Made by a program: the position numbers and the translations under genes
Origin: Chitinophagaceae bacterium
Lineage (GTDB): Bacteria > Bacteroidota > Bacteroidia > Chitinophagales > Chitinophagaceae
Direction of reading: 5' to 3'
Length of the DNA stretch: 7,763 bases
Assembly: GCA_947463755.1 (NCBI GenBank)
Contig: CANHUK010000058.1
Span: forward strand, 1 to 7,763
In this document: positions 5,703 through 7,763 of the stretch, piece by piece
Layout: the number at the start of each line of letters is the position of its first letter
Numbering within the stretch: position 1 is the stretch's first letter
The notes under the pieces: generated by a model
Told to the model about the DNA's origin: nothing
Seen by the model: the letters and a program-made list of their open reading frames with translations, nothing else
The model's database searches: none

Positions 5703-6088
5703 ATGGCATATGAAGCTCAGGGCAGAATCGTAGCGATCTATCAAACGGTACAGCGTTCGGAAAAATTCAGGACCCGGGAATTTGTCATCGAGGTCACGGA
5801 GGAGCTCCGCGAGCGTACGATCACCAACTATATCAAGTTCCAGCTGGTCCAGGACAGGACCGCGATCATGGATTCGTTCAAAGTCGGCGACATGATCAAG
5901 GTCCAATTCAATATCAAGGGTTCCAAGTGGGAGCGCGACGGCCAGACGAACTACATCAGCAACCTGGACGCCTGGAGGGTGGAACAGATCGGCATGCCTG
6001 CTGCCGCCCCCCTGCCGGTATGCCCGGAACAGCACCCGGCTTCGGCCCTGCACCAGCTGCAGATGCTGCGGATGATCTGCCCTTCTGA
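5703..6088 (+). CDS. DUF3127 OB-fold/SSB-like protein, tail in a shifted frame
   Basis: Residues 1-95 match the Bacteroidota DUF3127 family: MAYEAQGRIVAI, KFRTREFVIEV (21-31), NYIKFQLVQDRTAIMD (42-57), VGDMIKVQFNIKGSKW (61-76) and NLDAWRVE (87-94). The family is uncharacterised but resembles small OB-fold, single-strand-binding-like proteins. The initial frame runs on to a stop at 6206 with an unfamily-like Arg/Ser/Pro tail, overlapping the next gene by 91 nt. Moving to the -1 frame at the C6 run (6007-6012) instead gives a Gly/Pro/Ala linker and the tail ADAADDLPF, stop 6086-6088, for 128 residues in total. DDLPF resembles the protein-binding tip of SSB and is typical of DUF3127. The real product therefore probably ends at 6088, through an indel in the reported sequence or through slippage. 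ATG 5703 is preferred over 5679, which lies inside the promoter element. Confidence 0.82.
6007..6012 (+). other. C6 homopolymer at the frame break of the DUF3127 gene
   Basis: The run is read as GCC CCC CTG in the upstream frame. Adding one C, or slipping back one base on CCC, continues into the frame that encodes ADAADDLPF. Homopolymer indels are common sequencing errors, and such runs can also support ribosomal or polymerase slippage. The sequence alone does not separate these. Confidence 0.6.
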
Positions 6089-6115
6089 TCCGCGCGAGAT
6101 CATGTTTCTTACCCC

Positions 6116-7735
6116 ATGCAGAAAGACCTCACATTCCAGCTTGCACCCGAGGAGGCAGCGGACCCCGACATGCTCAGGCAGGCCGTCGCCAGGATCGGAG
6201 GGATGAGCCTGTCGGATCTGAGCGGATTTCATATCCTCAAACGCTCCATCGATGCGAGGGGAAGAAGGATCCGGATCAACCTCTCCGTCCGGGCCTTCAT
6301 TGGAGAGCAGCCGAGCGGCCGCGAACGCATGGCCTTTACATATCAGGATGTCAGGCACGCCGACCGACAGGTCGTCATCATCGGCGCAGGTCCCGCCGGA
6401 CTCTTTGCCGCACTCCGGCTGCTGGAAGCCGGCATCCGGCCCATCATCCTCGAACGGGGCAGAGATGTAAGGTCCAGAAGGCGCGACCTGGCAAAGCTGA
6501 ACCGTGAGGGCATCCTCGACGAAGACAGTAACTATTGTTTCGGGGAAGGCGGTGCGGGTACTTACAGCGACGGGAAACTATACACCCGCAGTTCCAAGCG
6601 GGGAGATATCGACCGGATCCTGCAACTTTTCGTGCATTTCGGGGCGGAGGAGAATATCCTCTATGAAGCCCACCCGCATATCGGCACCAATAAATTGCCG
6701 CATATCATTACGGCCATGCGCGCGCAGGTCGAAAATGCCGGTGGTCAGGTGCTTTTCGGAAAAAGAGTGACGGATGTGGAGATGCAGGGAGATCGAATGA
6801 AGGCAGTCGTCACTGCCGACGGCGACCGGATCAGGGCAGATGCCTTCATCCTGGCAACCGGTCATTCGGCCCGCGACATCTTTGAACTCCTGAAGAACAG
6901 GCAATTCCGGTTAGAAGCCAAGCCGCTGGCCATTGGCGTCCGCGTGGAACACCCGCAGGCGCTGATCGATCGGATCCAGTATCACTGCCCCCCGGGTAGC
7001 GCAAGGCCTGAGCTATTGCCACCCGCTGCCTATAGCCTGGTGGAACAGGTCAGGGGACGGGGTGTCTTTTCGTTCTGCATGTGCCCCGGAGGCATCATCG
7101 CGACGGCCTCCACCGCGCCCGGAGAACTTGTGGTGAATGGCTGGAGTCCCTCCAAACGCAACAATCCATTCGCCAATTCGGGGATGGTCGTACAATCGGA
7201 GATCACGGACGCTCTGGCCTACCTGAAAAGACATGCGGATCGGACGGGCGAACATCCCCCGGCAGCTGACGATCCGCTGCTGCTGATGTATTTCCAGCAG
7301 GCGATCGAACGCAGGGCATTCAATGCCGGCGGCGGAGCATTCGTCGCCCCCGCCCAGCGGATGACGGACCTGGTGCGGGGTCGCCTTTCGTCCAGCCTAC
7401 CCGACTGTTCTTATACCCGGGGGCTCCGTTCGGTAGAACTTGGGGACGTACTGCCGGGATTCATCATAAACAGTCTGCAGGCCGGCTTCCGGGCCTTCGG
7501 CGATCGCATGCGCGGTTATCTGACGGAAGATGCCGTCGTCGTCGCCACCGAGAGTCGTACCTCCTCGCCTGTCAGGATCCCGCGCGATCCGGAAGGACTG
7601 CATCACCCGCAGTGCCCTAATTTTCATCCCTGCGGCGAAGGTGCAGGATACGCCGGGGGCATCGTCAGCGCAGCAATGGACGGAGAACGGGTAGCACTGG
7701 GAATCATTCAGCAGGTACGTGCAACCTTTTTGTAA
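6116..7735 (+). CDS. FAD-dependent oxidoreductase of the COG2509 type (uncharacterised dehydrogenase)
   Basis: A 539-residue flavoprotein, cytoplasmic (no signal peptide). After an N-terminal domain of about 80 residues (MQKDLTFQLAP, with KRSIDARGRRIRINL at 42-56), a Rossmann dinucleotide motif VVIIGAGPAGLFAAL (86-100) is followed by the FAD-ribose acidic residue in LERG (112-115). Then come CFGEGGAGTYSDGKL (141-155), the second FAD motif FILATGHSA (244-252), FSFCMCPGG (318-326) and the C-terminal FAD-binding segment PCGEGAGYAGGIVSAAMDG (505-523). This order and length match COG2509 'uncharacterised FAD-dependent dehydrogenase'. The substrate is unknown. It starts 27 nt after the corrected DUF3127 stop and is probably cotranscribed with it from the promoter at 5648-5681. 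No Shine-Dalgarno is seen; an ATG at 6102 is out of frame. The gene is complete, and the 28 nt after it contain no recognisable feature. Confidence 0.9.
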   Translation: MQKDLTFQLAPEEAADPDMLRQAVARIGGMSLSDLSGFHILKRSIDARGRRIRINLSVRAFIGEQPSGRERMAFTYQDVRHADRQVVIIGAGPAGLFAALRLLEAGIRPIILERGRDVRSRRRDLAKLNREGILDEDSNYCFGEGGAGTYSDGKLYTRSSKRGDIDRILQLFVHFGAEENILYEAHPHIGTNKLPHIITAMRAQVENAGGQVLFGKRVTDVEMQGDRMKAVVTADGDRIRADAFILATGHSARDIFELLKNRQFRLEAKPLAIGVRVEHPQALIDRIQYHCPPGSARPELLPPAAYSLVEQVRGRGVFSFCMCPGGIIATASTAPGELVVNGWSPSKRNNPFANSGMVVQSEITDALAYLKRHADRTGEHPPAADDPLLLMYFQQAIERRAFNAGGGAFVAPAQRMTDLVRGRLSSSLPDCSYTRGLRSVELGDVLPGFIINSLQAGFRAFGDRMRGYLTEDAVVVATESRTSSPVRIPRDPEGLHHPQCPNFHPCGEGAGYAGGIVSAAMDGERVALGIIQQVRATFL

Positions 7736-7763
7736 TAAAATACGTCCGTCAGGCGACCATTCA

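Noticed and set aside
6089..6206. C-terminal extension of the DUF3127 gene in its original frame
   Set aside because: It is Arg/Ser/Pro-rich, overlaps the oxidoreductase by 91 nt, and the family-typical tail is found in the shifted frame.
1..7763. CRISPR array, insertion sequence, phage or integrase-related features
   Set aside because: No spaced direct repeats, transposase, integrase or terminal repeats were seen; the tRNA gene shows no partial duplicate that would mark an attachment site.

Overview
The window looks like chromosomal DNA from a Bacteroidota member, probably near Chitinophagales/Chitinophagaceae. The grounds are the DUF3127-type protein with its DDLPF tail, two perfect Bacteroidota -7 promoter elements (TAnnTTTG), start codons with no Shine-Dalgarno sequence, and a Bacteroidota-like DnaA. 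The family placement is inference. By eye the DNA is moderately GC-rich and the genes are densely packed.

Layout: (a) 1-1688, minus strand: an actin-like ATPase-fold gene followed downstream by a bactofilin that runs off the left edge. These are two candidate filament formers, separated by about 100 bp holding a terminator and a smaller hairpin. (b) 1859-1980, minus: tRNA-Ser(GCU) with a strong terminator. (c) 2129-3922, minus: dnaA with its own terminator and a 299-bp upstream region containing one perfect DnaA box and an A/T-rich run. (d) 3923-5585, minus: a two-gene operon in which the two domains of a 5'-nucleotidase-type enzyme are separate exported proteins, a lipoprotein C-domain and a Tat-exported metallophosphoesterase, overlapping by 11 nt. 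(e) 5586-5702: a compact divergent promoter region. (f) 5703-7735, plus: a DUF3127 (OB-fold/SSB-like) gene whose conserved acidic tail lies in a different frame behind a run of six C, then a COG2509-type FAD-dependent oxidoreductase.

The most unusual item is the actin-like protein at 651-1688. It carries the usual ParM/archaeal-actin landmarks, but the phosphate-1 hairpin (IGLDIGNSSTIV), normally the first element of the fold, is at the extreme C-terminus after a Gly-rich linker. The N-terminus begins at the FPS element that normally follows it. This is the pattern of a circularly permuted actin fold. Its phosphate-2 loop also lacks the usual Asp. I do not recall a description of such a permuted actin, but I could not search. 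The nearby bactofilin raises the possibility of a small cytoskeletal module.

The second item to check is the C6 tract at 6007-6012 in the DUF3127 gene. One additional C, or a -1 slip, gives the family-typical DDLPF end. It may be a sequencing indel, a real mutation or slippage. The remaining genes look ordinary.
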